Positions 20,088-29,352 of a DNA stretch of 64,000 bases are shown here, piece by piece. Numbering within the stretch: position 1 is the first letter of the stretch; each line of letters begins with the position of its first letter. The stretch covers positions 1,116,001-1,180,000 of the forward strand of contig NC_020300.1 in assembly GCF_000341355.1 (NCBI RefSeq), written 5' to 3'. Both the position numbers and the translations under genes were made by a program. The DNA comes from Bartonella australis AUST/NH1. GTDB lineage: Bacteria > Pseudomonadota > Alphaproteobacteria > Rhizobiales > Rhizobiaceae. The notes under the pieces were generated by a model. It was not told where the DNA came from. It searched no databases and saw only the letters and a list, made by a program, of their open reading frames with translations.

Positions 20088-20330
20088 TTAATAATGCGGA
20101 TAACAACGCGCCTTATCGCGCACGGTTTTTAATGCACCTTCTCGCAATTCCAGAGCCAATAATCGCCTTGATTTCACCGGTGCAGACATTCCTATCCGCC
20201 CATATTGTGCATTTTTGAACCCGAAACGGCCACAGTAACCTTCATCTCCAATCAAAATGACCAAAACAACATTGTGATTTTTCGCTACCTGCAACGCCGT
20301 GTGCATTAATTTGCCCACCGTACCAACATT
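20088..20330 (-). pseudogene. Remnant of a YhbS-type GNAT N-acetyltransferase
   Basis: The C-terminal half of a GNAT protein remains readable: VGTVGKLMHTALQVAKNHN (acetyl-CoA loop), then VILIGDEGYCGRFGFKNA, which matches the GDExYYxRFGF signature of the YhbS family (COG3153), and a tail LLALELREGAL. Immediately upstream (20331-20333) is an in-frame TAA and no N-terminal half can be found, so about half the gene is gone. It lies directly behind the MoxR operon on the opposite strand. Confidence 0.75.
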
Positions 20331-20790
20331 TTACAGTCAGATAGAATAACAAAGGGATCTAATAAACAAGCAACTTACGCGCCAGCTTTTATAGGAATCA
20401 TTCTCACTGAACCAATAATATAGTCCCCAAAAAAGCGACAAAGGAAAGTTGGCGATTATGCTTACTACGTTTTCTCGATAAATAGCCTGCAATATATAAA
20501 AGATTATGGACGAAAATTAATTGATTAATTTGAACGCCACGGTCAATTGTTTCAATACAGTGATTCATCCTATTACCATTTGTAGAAAGAGGAGTGGAAA
20601 ATTGAAAAGAAAAAGGTGTATCCATTACAAAGCATTTTTTCCTGGGAGCAGAATTATCTAAAAAGATTCTGTAAAATTTTCCCATAAACTGTTTTTTATC
20701 CCATAATCCCCTCTCATTTTATACCGTAAACAAGCTTGTCTTTTTTTCATTTTTCATTGTCTAAATTATTTTCAGCGTTATTCTAAAGTT
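20331..20790. other. Non-coding stretch before the metallophosphoesterase
   Basis: A 93-codon minus-strand frame (20404-20685) spans most of it but resembles no family, lacks a ribosome site and has unusual composition. I see no other structure. Confidence 0.4.
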
Positions 20791-21673
20791 ATGTTTTATC
20801 TAGCCCATATATCAGATGTGCATCTTTCACCTCTGCCAGAACCGTCCTTATTTGAGCTTTTTGGGAAACGCATTACTGGCTATCTTAATTGGAAGAAAAA
20901 ACGTAAAGGCTGGATGCAGCCAGATGTTTTAGATACTTTAATGCACGCATTAAAAAAGAAGGAACCTGACCATCTTGTGATTTCTGGTGACCTCGTTAAC
21001 CTCGCCTTAGATAAAGAATTTGAACAAGCGCGCAACTGGTTACTCACTCAAGGTGAACCCCGAAATATCTCTTTAACGTTTGGTAATCATGATGCCTACG
21101 TCCGTGGGGCGTTCCAAAAGGCCTGTACTGTCTTTCAACCTTGGATAACCGGCGACCTTTCACTAAAGAACAACCTTCCCTTCCCCTATATGCGTATTCG
21201 CGATAATGTCGCTATTATAGGTGCTTCTTCTGCTATCGCCACGCCACCTTTTCAAGCTTTCGGATATTTTAGCGGCATGCAGGCACAAGCTTTATCCCAG
21301 CTTTTACACGAAGCTGCAGAACGCAGCCTCTTTCGCATTGTCATGATTCACCACCCCCCTTTTTCACCAGGCCGTTTCTTGGCGCAAAAAACTATGGGGT
21401 ATAGAGCGTTTTCTAAACGTTATTAAGCACCACGGCTGCGAGCTTATTCTCCACGGGCATACCCATTTACCCACATTAAACATCATTGAAGGGGGAATTC
21501 CTATTGTCGGCGTCGCTTCTGCATCACAAGCTTTTGGTGAAAAAAAACCGCCTGCAAATTTCAATTTTTTTACTATTGAGCGCTCCAATCATCGATGGCA
21601 TTGTCAATTACAGCGTTACAGTATTACGAATCAAAGTAACGAGGTAGCATGTATTGAAAGAATTGATCTTTAG
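20791..21673 (+). pseudogene. Calcineurin-like metallophosphoesterase (CpdA/Icc type) interrupted by a +1 frameshift
   Basis: The first frame (20791-21426) encodes HISDVHLS, ISGDLVN, TFGNHDA and VMIHHPPFSPG, four of the five metal-binding blocks of a binuclear phosphoesterase such as the cyclic-nucleotide phosphodiesterases. It then runs into MGYRAFSKRY and stops. The missing end is in the next frame: LWGIERFLNVIKHHGCELIL, then HGHTHLPT, the final metal motif, through IPIVGVASASQAFGE to a TAG at 21671. The frames join perfectly if the A6 run at 21386-21391 had five A residues. So this is a recent one-base insertion, a sequencing error, or a slippage site. As read, the product lacks GHTH and should be inactive. 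Confidence 0.88.
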
Positions 21674-22040
21674 CATTACGAGCAAATGATAAAAATGAAA
21701 CTACCTTGCGATTTGTGCCTTATGAAACAATCTTAAAATCAGTCCTACAAAAACGCCACTGAAAGAGTAATTGCGACATTATCTTTCATCACGACGCCCA
21801 ATATTGTTGCTACTGAATGAATGCTTATAATACTCAGTTACTAACACTTTAGTGCCTATGTAACTAATCATATATCAATGAGGCCCCTACACCACCTCTC
21901 GCCCTTTTTCTCCCTGGAGGAAGATAAAAGCCACCGGATAACCTTAATAGTAAAACAAAACGACCGCAGCAACAAGCGTTGCGCTTTCTATCTTCCTTAA
22001 AATTATTGCTATTTTCATAAACGAAGTAAAAGGAAACCCT
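21674..22040. other. Non-coding stretch with a possible membrane-protein relic
   Basis: On the minus strand near 21740-21810 a short segment reads like a membrane helix (VATILGVVMKDNVAITLSV) but stops surround it. No gene can be supported. Confidence 0.3.
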
Positions 22041-22952
22041 TTATATAAAAGGGACAGCCGTTGTGCCAGGAGGCAACTTAGCTTCATTTTCAGGTTCTAC
22101 GTGGATAATAACACGCGCATTATCAAATTCCGCTTCGAGGACATTTTCAATTTTATTACAGATGTTGTGTGCTTCCCCTACCTGCATTGCTGCCGGCACA
22201 ACTAAGTGAAATTCTATAAAGGTCGCCCTCCCAGCAACACGCGTCCGTAAATCATGCACCTCAATTGCGCCGCACGCATTGGTCGAAATAAGATCACGAA
22301 TTCGGACGGTTTCGCTTAATTCAACTCCTGCATCCATTAACCCTTGAGCAGCATTCTTCACCACTTTCCAGCCTTGTAAAAGGATGTGAACTGCAACTAT
22401 TACCGCCAAAATCGGATCTAAAACAGCCCATCCACTCAAAAAAGCAACTAGCAATCCAACTAAAATGCCCAATGAAGTAAAGACATCTGTCATTAAATGC
22501 ACGCCGTCAGCTTTAAGAGCTGGCGAACGGTAAATTTTCCCCTGCCGGATGAGAATCGCTCCCCACAAATAATTAATAATACTTGCTACAAAATGAATAG
22601 CAATCCACGTTCCAGGCTGCTGCAACGGTCTAACAGTAGAAAAAGCCGCCCACGTTTCTTTCAAAATCACAATTGCTGCGATAATAATGAACACACCTTC
22701 AAGGATAGCAGAAAAATATTCTGCCTTATGATGCCCAAAAGGATGATCTTGATCAGCCGGCTTCGTACTCACTTTAACAGCCCACCACGCTGCTAACGCG
22801 GAAAGCACATTAACAATTGATTCCAATGCATCAGAATAAAGCGCAACTGAACCCGTGATGTAATATGCCCAATATCTGAGAGCAGAAACAATACAAGCCA
22901 CGACAATAGACCATATGGTTAATCTTTGTATCTCTATTGTTGTAGTATTCAT
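22041..22952 (-). CDS. Cation diffusion facilitator (CDF) family metal efflux transporter
   Basis: A 303-residue CDF protein that exchanges Zn2+, Fe2+ or similar divalent cations for protons at the inner membrane. Residues 1-210 contain about six helices with the metal-site motifs YSDALES (helix 2) and HPFGHHKAEYFSA (loop 2/3), and DGVHLMTDV (helix 5). Residues 210-303 form the cytoplasmic dimerisation domain (AIEVHDLRTRVAGRATFIEFHL). Length matches FieF-like members. The substrate cannot be read from sequence. No partner genes nearby. Confidence 0.92.
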   Translation of the reverse strand: MNTTTIEIQRLTIWSIVVACIVSALRYWAYYITGSVALYSDALESIVNVLSALAAWWAVKVSTKPADQDHPFGHHKAEYFSAILEGVFIIIAAIVILKETWAAFSTVRPLQQPGTWIAIHFVASIINYLWGAILIRQGKIYRSPALKADGVHLMTDVFTSLGILVGLLVAFLSGWAVLDPILAVIVAVHILLQGWKVVKNAAQGLMDAGVELSETVRIRDLISTNACGAIEVHDLRTRVAGRATFIEFHLVVPAAMQVGEAHNICNKIENVLEAEFDNARVIIHVEPENEAKLPPGTTAVPFI

Positions 22953-23423
22953 AACTACGCACTCTTATTTGTTTGATAGGCAATAACAGTTCAACTACGT
23001 ACCTTATTATATTTCTAGTATTCGCTCAATATCATAACGGATTCCGTATAAACTGAAACAGCCACCACCTCCCGCCCTATCATTCACGGCAGCTTATAAG
23101 CGACGAATATCACGGCTTAGATAGCACTAATTAAGAAAGAGATAATTGCTCAAAGCTATAAACTGAACTCCTCAAATAAAACGGATGCTCCCTACTTATC
23201 TCATGGTTAAAAATTACCGACTTCTCCTATACCCACTATACTTACACGTTACCTTTTATATTATATTTTACATGCCGATAAGCAGATCACACGAAGCGCA
23301 AAAAGGCTATTTAACGTTCTATTGAAAACTCCACCATTAATAGTATGGTCTCCGAAAGAGCCTCGAAAATGCAAAAGATCTTCAGTAAAGAAAGGAAAAC
23401 ATAGGCTGTAAGCCGAACCACCA

Positions 23424-23460
23424 TAAAAAAAGAATCCGGGCATTGGGAACCCAGATTCTT
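23424..23460 (-). terminator. Intrinsic terminator of the candidate small RNA
   Basis: Stem AAGAATCTGGG / CCCGGATTCTT, nine-base loop, T7 on the minus strand. Strongest intrinsic terminator in the window by stem length and U tract; no minus-strand protein gene ends just before it. Confidence 0.8.
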
Positions 23461-23553
23461 TTCCCTTAGCATTAAGGAAATACAGGCCCAGGAAATAGCG
23501 GGGACCTGGGCCTTGTACCCGATACGAAAACAATATTGCGACGCACTCGGTAT
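23425..23553 (-). ncRNA. Candidate trans-acting small RNA with three stem-loops
   Basis: Read on the minus strand, three hairpins follow each other. First AGGCCCAGG / CCTGGGCCT, extended by a GTA/TAC pairing (23481-23517). Second TTCCTTA / TAAGGGAA with a bulge (23461-23479). Third an 11-bp stem AAGAATCTGGG / CCCGGATTCTT with one G-T pair, followed by T7, a classic intrinsic terminator. A sigma-70-like promoter lies just upstream. The predicted transcript is about 130 nt. I could not match it to a named RNA family. No ribosome site or credible small protein is seen within it. Confidence 0.55.
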
Positions 23554-23559
23554 TCTCTT

Positions 23560-23586
23560 TTTATACCTATAGTTGCATTAAGTCAA
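23560..23586 (-). promoter_or_regulatory. Putative sigma-70 promoter of the candidate small RNA
   Basis: On the minus strand TTGACT (23586-23581) and TATAAA (23565-23560) are separated by 15 bases. Spacing is slightly short, but both boxes are close to consensus and sit right before the hairpin series. Confidence 0.45.
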
Positions 23587-24109
23587 TAGCAATTCTACTT
23601 TAAATTTAAAAAATAACAAAAACCTCTATTTTCTATTTTATAGCGAAAAGAATATTCAGCATATGGCGGTTTATAAAAAGAATATTAAAAAAAATTGCCA
23701 AAATATTGAACAGCCTCATAATCCACTTTAAGGAGTAACAAGCAAAATTTTCGCCGGCAATGACTTTTAGAATATCCACACACAAGAGACATTAAAATTG
23801 ATGGCATTATAGCAATTTTAGGTGATACGAATTTTCGTGCTTCATGTGCTTTTTTCTCCTGCCGTTCTTTTTTGAAGAAGCACAAATTACAAAATATAAT
23901 GTGCCTATTTGAAAACAAAAATGATAACTCTGATCAGCTGCGTTTCTCGGCAATTAGGAGCTTCCGTACATCTGTGTAGCTTACTTTCGAAAGCCTTGAG
24001 CTGCCGCAACACCTGACTTACACTAGCGTATTTTACCAATTTTTGTGAAAAAAACTTAAAGTGATGATACTTTAAATTACAGAAACAACACATCCCTAGG
24101 CTGTATATT

Positions 24110-25339
24110 CTATCGATACGCAATAACCGTCTTTGCTTTAGATAAAACAGGAGCTTGTGCTTTCGAATCACATAAAACACGTTTTAACATCGCCTCGGCT
24201 TCAGCCGTACGTTCTGTACGTGTAATAAAACCACCCCCAAGAACACGCGCTTCATTATTATGTCCACTATAAAAAACACAAGCTTGACCAGGTGCTACAC
24301 CACTTTCGCTTTCTAATAAATCAACAGAAAAAAGGCCTCCTTTATAATGTAAACGAGCAAAATGTGGAGGACGCGTTGAACGAACTTTTACAGCTATATC
24401 AACACCATCAGAGGGAAAATTATCTAATTTCTCATCACCGAGCCAATTCACATTACGTAAAAAAAGCTTATGTGTTTCTAACATCTCATGCGGACCAACA
24501 ATAACGCGGGCATTTTCTGTATCTATGTGAATTACATAAAGAGCTTCGCCAGTTGCAATACCAATACCGCGACGCTGGCCAACAGTGTAATTGACGATCC
24601 CTGAATGTGTGCCCAGAATTTGTCCATCAATATGCACAATGACCCCAGGATTGTTGGCTTCCGGTCGTAATTTCGCAATAATATCAGAATATTTCCCCCT
24701 TGGAACAAAGCAAATATCTTGGCTATCATGCTTATGAGCAACAACAAAACCCATTTCTGCGGCTATTTCGCGGACACGCGCTTTCGGAAGATCGCCAAGT
24801 GGGAAACGCAAATAGTCAATTTGCTCTTGTGTCGTTGCAAACAGAAAATAACTTTGATCACGATCAATATCGAGGGGACGGAACAGTGCACGGTGAGTGC
24901 CGTGAGAACGACTACGAATGTAGTGGCCCGTCGCTAATGCGTCTGCGCCCAATTCCTGCGCAGTTTTTAACAAATCGGCAAATTTTACAGTTTGATTACA
25001 AGCCACGCATGGTATAGGCGTTTCTCCGTGTGCGTAGCTTTCCGCAAAAGGATCAATCACAGCTTCACGAAACCGTGCTTCGTAATCGAGGACATAATGA
25101 GGAATTTCTAATATTTCCGCCACGCGACGCGCGTCTTCAATATCTTGCCCTGCACAACACGTCCCTACGCGATTTGTCGCAGCGCCATAATCATAAAGCT
25201 GTAACGTAATCCCGACTACATCATAGCCTTCTTTTTTTAAGAGGCCCGCAACAACCGATGAATCAACTCCACCAGACATCGCAACCACAATGCGAGATTC
25301 TCCAGGCGGCCTCGGCAAATCAAGACTGTTCAAAAACAT
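24110..25339 (-). CDS. mnmA: tRNA-specific 2-thiouridylase MnmA
   Basis: Thiolates U34 of tRNA-Lys, -Glu and -Gln using sulfur relayed from a cysteine desulfurase. The 409-residue protein has the PP-loop [15 protein letters not shown], the catalytic Cys in [29 protein letters not shown], the second active-site Cys in [12 protein letters not shown], and [12 protein letters not shown]. The C-terminal beta-barrel ends [10 protein letters not shown]. The C-terminal tail beyond the RVLGGG motif is longer than in E. coli, as is usual in Hyphomicrobiales. Monocistronic here. Confidence 0.97.
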   Translation of the reverse strand: MFLNSLDLPRPPGESRIVVAMSGGVDSSVVAGLLKKEGYDVVGITLQLYDYGAATNRVGTCCAGQDIEDARRVAEILEIPHYVLDYEARFREAVIDPFAESYAHGETPIPCVACNQTVKFADLLKTAQELGADALATGHYIRSRSHGTHRALFRPLDIDRDQSYFLFATTQEQIDYLRFPLGDLPKARVREIAAEMGFVVAHKHDSQDICFVPRGKYSDIIAKLRPEANNPGVIVHIDGQILGTHSGIVNYTVGQRRGIGIATGEALYVIHIDTENARVIVGPHEMLETHKLFLRNVNWLGDEKLDNFPSDGVDIAVKVRSTRPPHFARLHYKGGLFSVDLLESESGVAPGQACVFYSGHNNEARVLGGGFITRTERTAEAEAMLKRVLCDSKAQAPVLSKAKTVIAYR

Positions 25340-25544
25340 ATTTACTCTCTGCTCTGCTTAAATACGCATTACTAGTCAATGTGCTCGTGCGTTTTACAAA
25401 CTTTTCATATTACCTTTTTCTTTTTTCTACAACCATAACATCAGCTTCGAATAAGAGCTCAAAAACAAAAAAATTCCAAAAAAATATCACAATGTGCTGT
25501 TTTACTCATCTTTCGCCATTTTTTTTACATTTTATCTGACTTTG

Positions 25545-25559
25545 TTAATTCTTTTTCAA
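25545..25559 (+). promoter_or_regulatory. Possible CtrA half-consensus site upstream of sciP
   Basis: TTAA-TTCTTTT-TCAA matches the CtrA box TTAA-N7-TTAA at seven of eight positions and lies about 70 bp before sciP. In Caulobacter sciP is a CtrA target. In such AT-rich DNA chance matches are frequent. Confidence 0.3.
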
Positions 25560-25628
25560 TGAGCTTAGCTTTTCTTATGGATCATTCTTTATAAGTAAGC
25601 GGGTTTTGAATATAAAATAGAGAATATA

Positions 25629-25904
25629 ATGACTAATTTGATGAAAACACAAACAAAATATGTTATTGGTCCAGACGGCGGTCCACTCACAATCGCCGAT
25701 TTACCGCCAATAACGACAAAACGCTGGGTTATCCGCCGCAAAGCTGAAGTTGTTGCCGCCGTTAAAGGTGGATTATTAAGTCTCGATGAAGCGTGTCAAC
25801 GCTACACTTTGACCTTGGAAGAATTTCTTTCATGGCAAAGTTTAGTTAATGAACATGGTTTAGCTGGACTACGGACGACGAAAATCCAACATTACAGGCA
25901 TTGA
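25629..25904 (+). CDS. sciP: CtrA inhibitor SciP (DUF1153 family)
   Basis: A 91-residue helix-turn-helix protein. In Caulobacter SciP binds CtrA and its target promoters and blocks RNA polymerase recruitment, restricting CtrA output to late cell cycle. The core KYVIGPDGGPLTIADLPP, KRWVIRRKAEVVAAVKGGLL, DEACQRYTLTLEEFLSWQ and HGLAGLRTTKIQ is almost unchanged from other alphaproteobacteria. An in-frame ATG at 25641 could also be the start. It lies on the same chromosome segment as ctrA and chpT, followed by a terminator. Confidence 0.95.
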   Translation: MTNLMKTQTKYVIGPDGGPLTIADLPPITTKRWVIRRKAEVVAAVKGGLLSLDEACQRYTLTLEEFLSWQSLVNEHGLAGLRTTKIQHYRH

Positions 25905-25950
25905 CGGTTATTGATAGTGAAAATTATTAAGTCCAGGAAGGTATTTCGGA

Positions 25951-25985
25951 ACAGCCAGGTTTGATACGAGCTTGGCTGTTTTTCC
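25951..25985 (+). terminator. Intrinsic terminator after sciP
   Basis: Stem AACAGCCA(GG) / (CT)TGGCTGTT with a loop of about 11-13 bases, followed by TTTTT and CC. It is 46 bases after the sciP stop and isolates sciP from the opposing FliJ-like gene. Confidence 0.8.
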
Positions 25986-26031
25986 TTTTAGCCCATAATA
26001 TAAAGAATTTATCTTCGGCTTATAGCTTTCA

Positions 26032-26418
26032 TCACCCAATCATAGAGCAAGATTGGACGGAAATATCGTTATCGCCCGCGACAGCCTTATCTTCCCGCAT
26101 TTCAAGAGTTTGCATATGTTGAAGCTCTGAGTCAATTTCATGTAAAACGATCTCAGCATTTGTTTTTCGAAGCCGCAAATCACGAAGTGAGTCTGTGAGA
26201 TTATCACACCTTTTCCGCGCAGCGCGCGCGAAAGCTGAATACGCAAAATGGTGAATATCATTGTTTCCGGATTTACGTTCCTCATGAACAATTTGCACTT
26301 CTAACTCTGATACCATTCGCGCAAATTCTGCAATCATCATCTCAAGTTGTGCAATTTCGCGACGCTTTTCGCGCGCTTGAAACCTTTTTAACCGCACTGT
26401 ATTTTCTCGTGCCTTCAT
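26032..26418 (-). CDS. fliJ: FliJ-like coiled-coil protein (flagellar export chaperone family)
   Basis: A 128-residue, highly charged helical protein (RLKRFQAREKRREIAQLEMM, SELEVQIVHEERKSGNN) matching the FliJ homologue that sits beside ctrA in Hyphomicrobiales. FliJ is the stalk of the flagellar export ATPase FliI and escorts export chaperones. No fliI or other flagellar gene is next to it here, unlike in motile relatives where fliI is adjacent, so it is an orphan in this window. Its intact frame suggests it is still used or that flagellar genes lie elsewhere. Divergent from ctrA, sharing the intergenic region. Confidence 0.75.
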   Translation of the reverse strand: MKARENTVRLKRFQAREKRREIAQLEMMIAEFARMVSELEVQIVHEERKSGNNDIHHFAYSAFARAARKRCDNLTDSLRDLRLRKTNAEIVLHEIDSELQHMQTLEMREDKAVAGDNDISVQSCSMIG

Positions 26419-27009
26419 ACTCGCTACTCCTTGGTCACGCTAACAAAAAACGTGCATCCGCGCTATTACACGTGCCTTCAGTACTATTTTACCAACAGCG
26501 TATCTCTTTTAGTTTCAGCAGCAACTCTTCCTGGCCTTCTTTAAAGCATCCGTAAATGCGACCAGATTTAAAAGTGCTCACTATTCCTTCACCGTCCTTT
26601 CCTGTTTTAGAATAAAGAGGCTTAAAGCTCGGTAAATAAATATTCAAACTTAGTAATAAACACAGAAATTTTAAACAAAAATAATAATTGAAATAACCAA
26701 TTATCAAATTTTGTCTGATTCAAATGAACAAAAAGTATTAATGTATTTTTTATCAAACTGAAAAAATGCGAAATCTTTTCCAAAATAATTTCATTAACCT
26801 CTTCCAAAAACAAAAATATTTTGTTAACCACTGTCTAAGATAGTGGGGGAAACAGCGGCAATTGTTGCGCGTACTGCTGAACTATTCATAAACACTTTGG
26901 CGACAAATGTTTGATTTTATGAATCATTTTTTATTAACAGTGGTTTTACCAACTGTTCAGAATGAAGTTGCTCCACTTGATTCGGGAGGAGCGGAATGAG
27001 GGATTGAAA
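26419..27009. promoter_or_regulatory. ctrA: fliJ-ctrA divergent control region with CtrA-like boxes
   Basis: Three sites resemble the CtrA box TTAA-N7-TTAA: TTAA-CCTCTTC-CAAA at 26794, TTAA-CCACTGT-CTAA at 26824, and TTAA-CAGTGGT-TTTA at 26934. The last two contain a 9-base inverted pair, AACCACTGT (26826-26834) and ACAGTGGTT (26937-26945). Autoregulation of ctrA is known in Caulobacter and Brucella. A GGGAGGAG sequence at about 26984-26991 and GAGGGATT nearer the start are candidate ribosome sites. Minus-strand frames here are not supported. Confidence 0.55.
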
Positions 27010-27711
27010 ATGCGCGTGTTATTAATTGAAGATGATAAAACAACCACTCAAAGCATCGAATTGATGTTAAAATCTGAGAACTTTAATGTCTATATCACTG
27101 ATTTAGGAGAAGAAGGTGTCGATTTAGGAAAGCTTTATGACTACGACATCATTTTACTTGACCTAAATTTACCTGATATATCAGGCTATGATGTATTACG
27201 GACCTTGCGATTGGCGAAAATAAAAACCCCCGTCCTTATTCTTTCCGGCATGGGGGGTGTTGAAGATAAAGTGCGTGGTTTCGGTTTTGGTGCCGACGAT
27301 TATATGACTAAACCATTCCATAAAGACGAATTGATTGCGCGTATCCACGCTGTCGTGCGTCGTTCTAAAGGTCATGCTCAATCAGTTATTATCACAGGCG
27401 ACCTGACCGTCAATCTTGACGCGAAAACGGTCGAAATTGCGGGCCATCCTGTTCATTTAACAGGCAAAGAATACCAAATGCTAGAACTTCTCTCTCTACG
27501 CAAAGGTACTACTCTTACTAAAGAAATGTTCCTTAATCATCTTTACGGCGGAATGGATGAGCCAGAACTCAAAATTATCGATGTTTTTATTTGCAAATTA
27601 CGGAAAAAGCTCGATGCTATATCCTCTGGTGTAAACTACATTGATACGGTTTGGGGGCGCGGTTATGTATTACGCGATCCAGTTGAAGAAAACATACGTA
27701 AAACTGCCTAA
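27010..27711 (+). CDS. ctrA: Cell-cycle response regulator CtrA
   Basis: OmpR-type master regulator that controls division, polarity, DNA methylation and, in motile species, flagellar genes. The receiver domain (residues 1-117) has the acidic pocket IEDD, phosphoacceptor Asp in ILLDLNLPD, and the KPF motif; the winged-helix DNA-binding domain (about 125-225) has [14 protein letters not shown] and [13 protein letters not shown]. The start is set at ATG 27010 (MRVLLIEDD), giving 233 residues like other CtrA proteins; an upstream ATG at 26962 adds 16 residues with no counterpart. SciP, ChpT and EipA are encoded within 3 kb. Confidence 0.97.
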   Translation: MRVLLIEDDKTTTQSIELMLKSENFNVYITDLGEEGVDLGKLYDYDIILLDLNLPDISGYDVLRTLRLAKIKTPVLILSGMGGVEDKVRGFGFGADDYMTKPFHKDELIARIHAVVRRSKGHAQSVIITGDLTVNLDAKTVEIAGHPVHLTGKEYQMLELLSLRKGTTLTKEMFLNHLYGGMDEPELKIIDVFICKLRKKLDAISSGVNYIDTVWGRGYVLRDPVEENIRKTA

Positions 27712-27732
27712 ATTACCAAAACACACATCCTA

Positions 27733-27765
27733 AAATCCCAGAAAATGATCTTCTGGGATTTTTTG
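27733..27765 (+). terminator. Intrinsic terminator after ctrA
   Basis: Perfect 11-bp stem AAATCCCAGAA / TTCTGGGATTT with loop AATGATC and a T6 tail, 22 bases after the ctrA stop. Confidence 0.88.
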
Positions 27766-27894
27766 TTCAGTGAAACCTATATAGGACACCTTTCTCGTAT
27801 CCAAAATACTTACAAATTTAAGAAATTACGGACAAAAGATACTGACAAGCCCCAAATTTCTTTCTTCAATACAGCTTAAATAAGTTTACTCCAA

Positions 27895-28527
27895 TCAAAG
27901 AATTTTTGTACTTTCTAAAATAACGCAACCATCAGTTTCATTCATGCTTATTTTCATAGCCGTTTCCTCGGCAAGAAGTAGCGTATAATAAGGTTGAATC
28001 GTATGAGCGTCGATTTCCAGACTTTTTCCACTGTATAACTCGACAAAATTGGCCGGAACACGTAGCGTTTTACCCAAAATTTCAAGCCGGAAAGAACGCT
28101 TACCTCCGTCTTGTGAAACCATTACACTTATTTCTCCCCCGCGAGAGACAATTGCATTTGCGATCAACAACAAATTAAGTAAGAGTCTAACTTCGTCCTT
28201 CGGCAAAATCAAAGCAGGGGCTTGCCATTTCAAAGTTGCTTTCCCTTCTGCTATATATTGTTGTGCAATTTTTCCGGCAAAGCTCGTATCTATTTGTCCT
28301 TCCCTCATCCCTGAAGAACCAAATGCTAGCCGCGCAAATTGCAAGCGCGCAGAAGCGTTCGCGACAGACAAACGCACTAACTGCAAAACATCTTCATCAG
28401 CTCCTGCTTCATCATAAAGTTCCATCGCATTTTGTATAGCACCAATAGGTGAAATCAAATCGTGGCAAATACGGCTACAAAGCAAAGCAGCAAGGTCGGT
28501 AGACTTCAAAGAAATAGCTAACGTCAT
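27895..28527 (-). CDS. chpT: Histidine phosphotransferase ChpT
   Basis: ChpT relays phosphate from the CckA kinase to CtrA and CpdR. The protein has the phosphoacceptor region LLCSRICHDLISPIGAIQNAMEL (His in CHD) and a degenerate ATPase-like C-terminal domain, as in other members. ATG 28527 (MTLAISLKSTDLAAL) is preferred over a TTG at 28539, because it leaves AGAGG at a workable distance upstream and matches the short N-terminus of homologues, giving 210 residues. It is transcribed toward ctrA, with the ctrA terminator between, and is divergent from eipA. Confidence 0.92.
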   Translation of the reverse strand: MTLAISLKSTDLAALLCSRICHDLISPIGAIQNAMELYDEAGADEDVLQLVRLSVANASARLQFARLAFGSSGMREGQIDTSFAGKIAQQYIAEGKATLKWQAPALILPKDEVRLLLNLLLIANAIVSRGGEISVMVSQDGGKRSFRLEILGKTLRVPANFVELYSGKSLEIDAHTIQPYYTLLLAEETAMKISMNETDGCVILESTKIL

Positions 28528-28748
28528 AATTATCGGCAACCTCTGAATTTTTTCAAATAGGATTCATTTTGAGCTAAAACTATTAACATCCGGTACATAC
28601 AAAGAACTTTAACAGCTACGCTAACCTTTTCTTTTTAGAATAAATTTAAAATTTTAAGCAATATTATATCTTTATCCTCTATCTAAATTAGAGAAAATCT
28701 TTTAATATTGCTCCCTCGTACGTAATTAAGAACTTAGAGAAAAATCCT

Positions 28749-29345
28749 ATGTCTCTCTCTCTCCTATCACGCTGGTACATAAATATTGTATTTTTAATAT
28801 ATCTTGTATTCGCAGCTACAAATGCTGCAAATGCCCAAATTCAACCAAGGGAACAGGATAACCAATATTATTCTCTAAAAGAAATTATTGATTCTGGACA
28901 TAATTTTTTTGGTAAAACTGCAGGTGGTATAGCAACTGCAATTGAAAATATCTTTTCGCGGCACGGTCGCCCAAATGCTTATATTTTAGGAGAAGAAGCC
29001 TCCGGCGCTTTTTTTGCCGGGTTAACCTACGGCGAAGGACAGATTTTTACCAAGCACTACGGTCAACATAAAGTTTTTTGGCAAGGGCCATCAGTGGGAT
29101 GGGATTTTGGTGGTCAAGGTTCTCGTTTAATGGTCCTAATTTATAATCTCGACAGTATAGGTAATTTATGGGGGCGTTATGGTGGTATTTCAGGTTCAGC
29201 CTATTTAATAGCGGGGGTTGGTTTCCATATCCTAAAACGCGATGACACCCTGCTGATCCCAATCCGTACAGGAGTTGGCGCGCGTCTTGGCATCAATATG
29301 GGGTATTTAAAATTAACGTCCACACCAACATGGAATCCATTTTAG
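28749..29345 (+). CDS. eipA: Envelope integrity protein EipA (DUF1134 family)
   Basis: A 198-residue periplasmic protein with a signal peptide (hydrophobic residues 9-26, cut near NAANA). The DUF1134 core is clear: DSGHNFFGKTAGGIATAIEN, PNAYILGEEASGAFFAGLTYGEG, VFWQGPSVGWDFGGQGSR and RTGVGARLGINMGYLKLT. In Brucella the homologue is needed for envelope integrity, forms a small beta-barrel and is expressed from a CtrA-bound promoter; it also lies next to chpT, as here. An 8-base gap leads to the next gene, so the two are probably co-transcribed. Confidence 0.9.
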   Translation: MSLSLLSRWYINIVFLIYLVFAATNAANAQIQPREQDNQYYSLKEIIDSGHNFFGKTAGGIATAIENIFSRHGRPNAYILGEEASGAFFAGLTYGEGQIFTKHYGQHKVFWQGPSVGWDFGGQGSRLMVLIYNLDSIGNLWGRYGGISGSAYLIAGVGFHILKRDDTLLIPIRTGVGARLGINMGYLKLTSTPTWNPF

Positions 29346-29352
29346 GCAACTT

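Larger units (their letters stand above)
22953..24109. other. 1.16-kb intergenic region holding a candidate small RNA
   Basis: Apart from the structured element at 23425-23553 the region is AT-rich and without convincing genes. Minus-strand frames at 23261-23533, 23685-23918 and 23905-24180 lack ribosome sites and family resemblance, and the first overlaps the RNA hairpins. Confidence 0.45.

Noticed and set aside
20404..20685. 93-codon minus-strand frame
   Set aside because: No family resemblance and no ribosome site; probably chance.
23261..23533. 90-codon minus-strand frame
   Set aside because: It overlaps the candidate small RNA hairpins and has no ribosome site or known relatives.
26962..27009. 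Upstream ATG start for ctrA
   Set aside because: It would add 16 residues not found in CtrA proteins; MRVLLIEDD at 27010 is the standard start.
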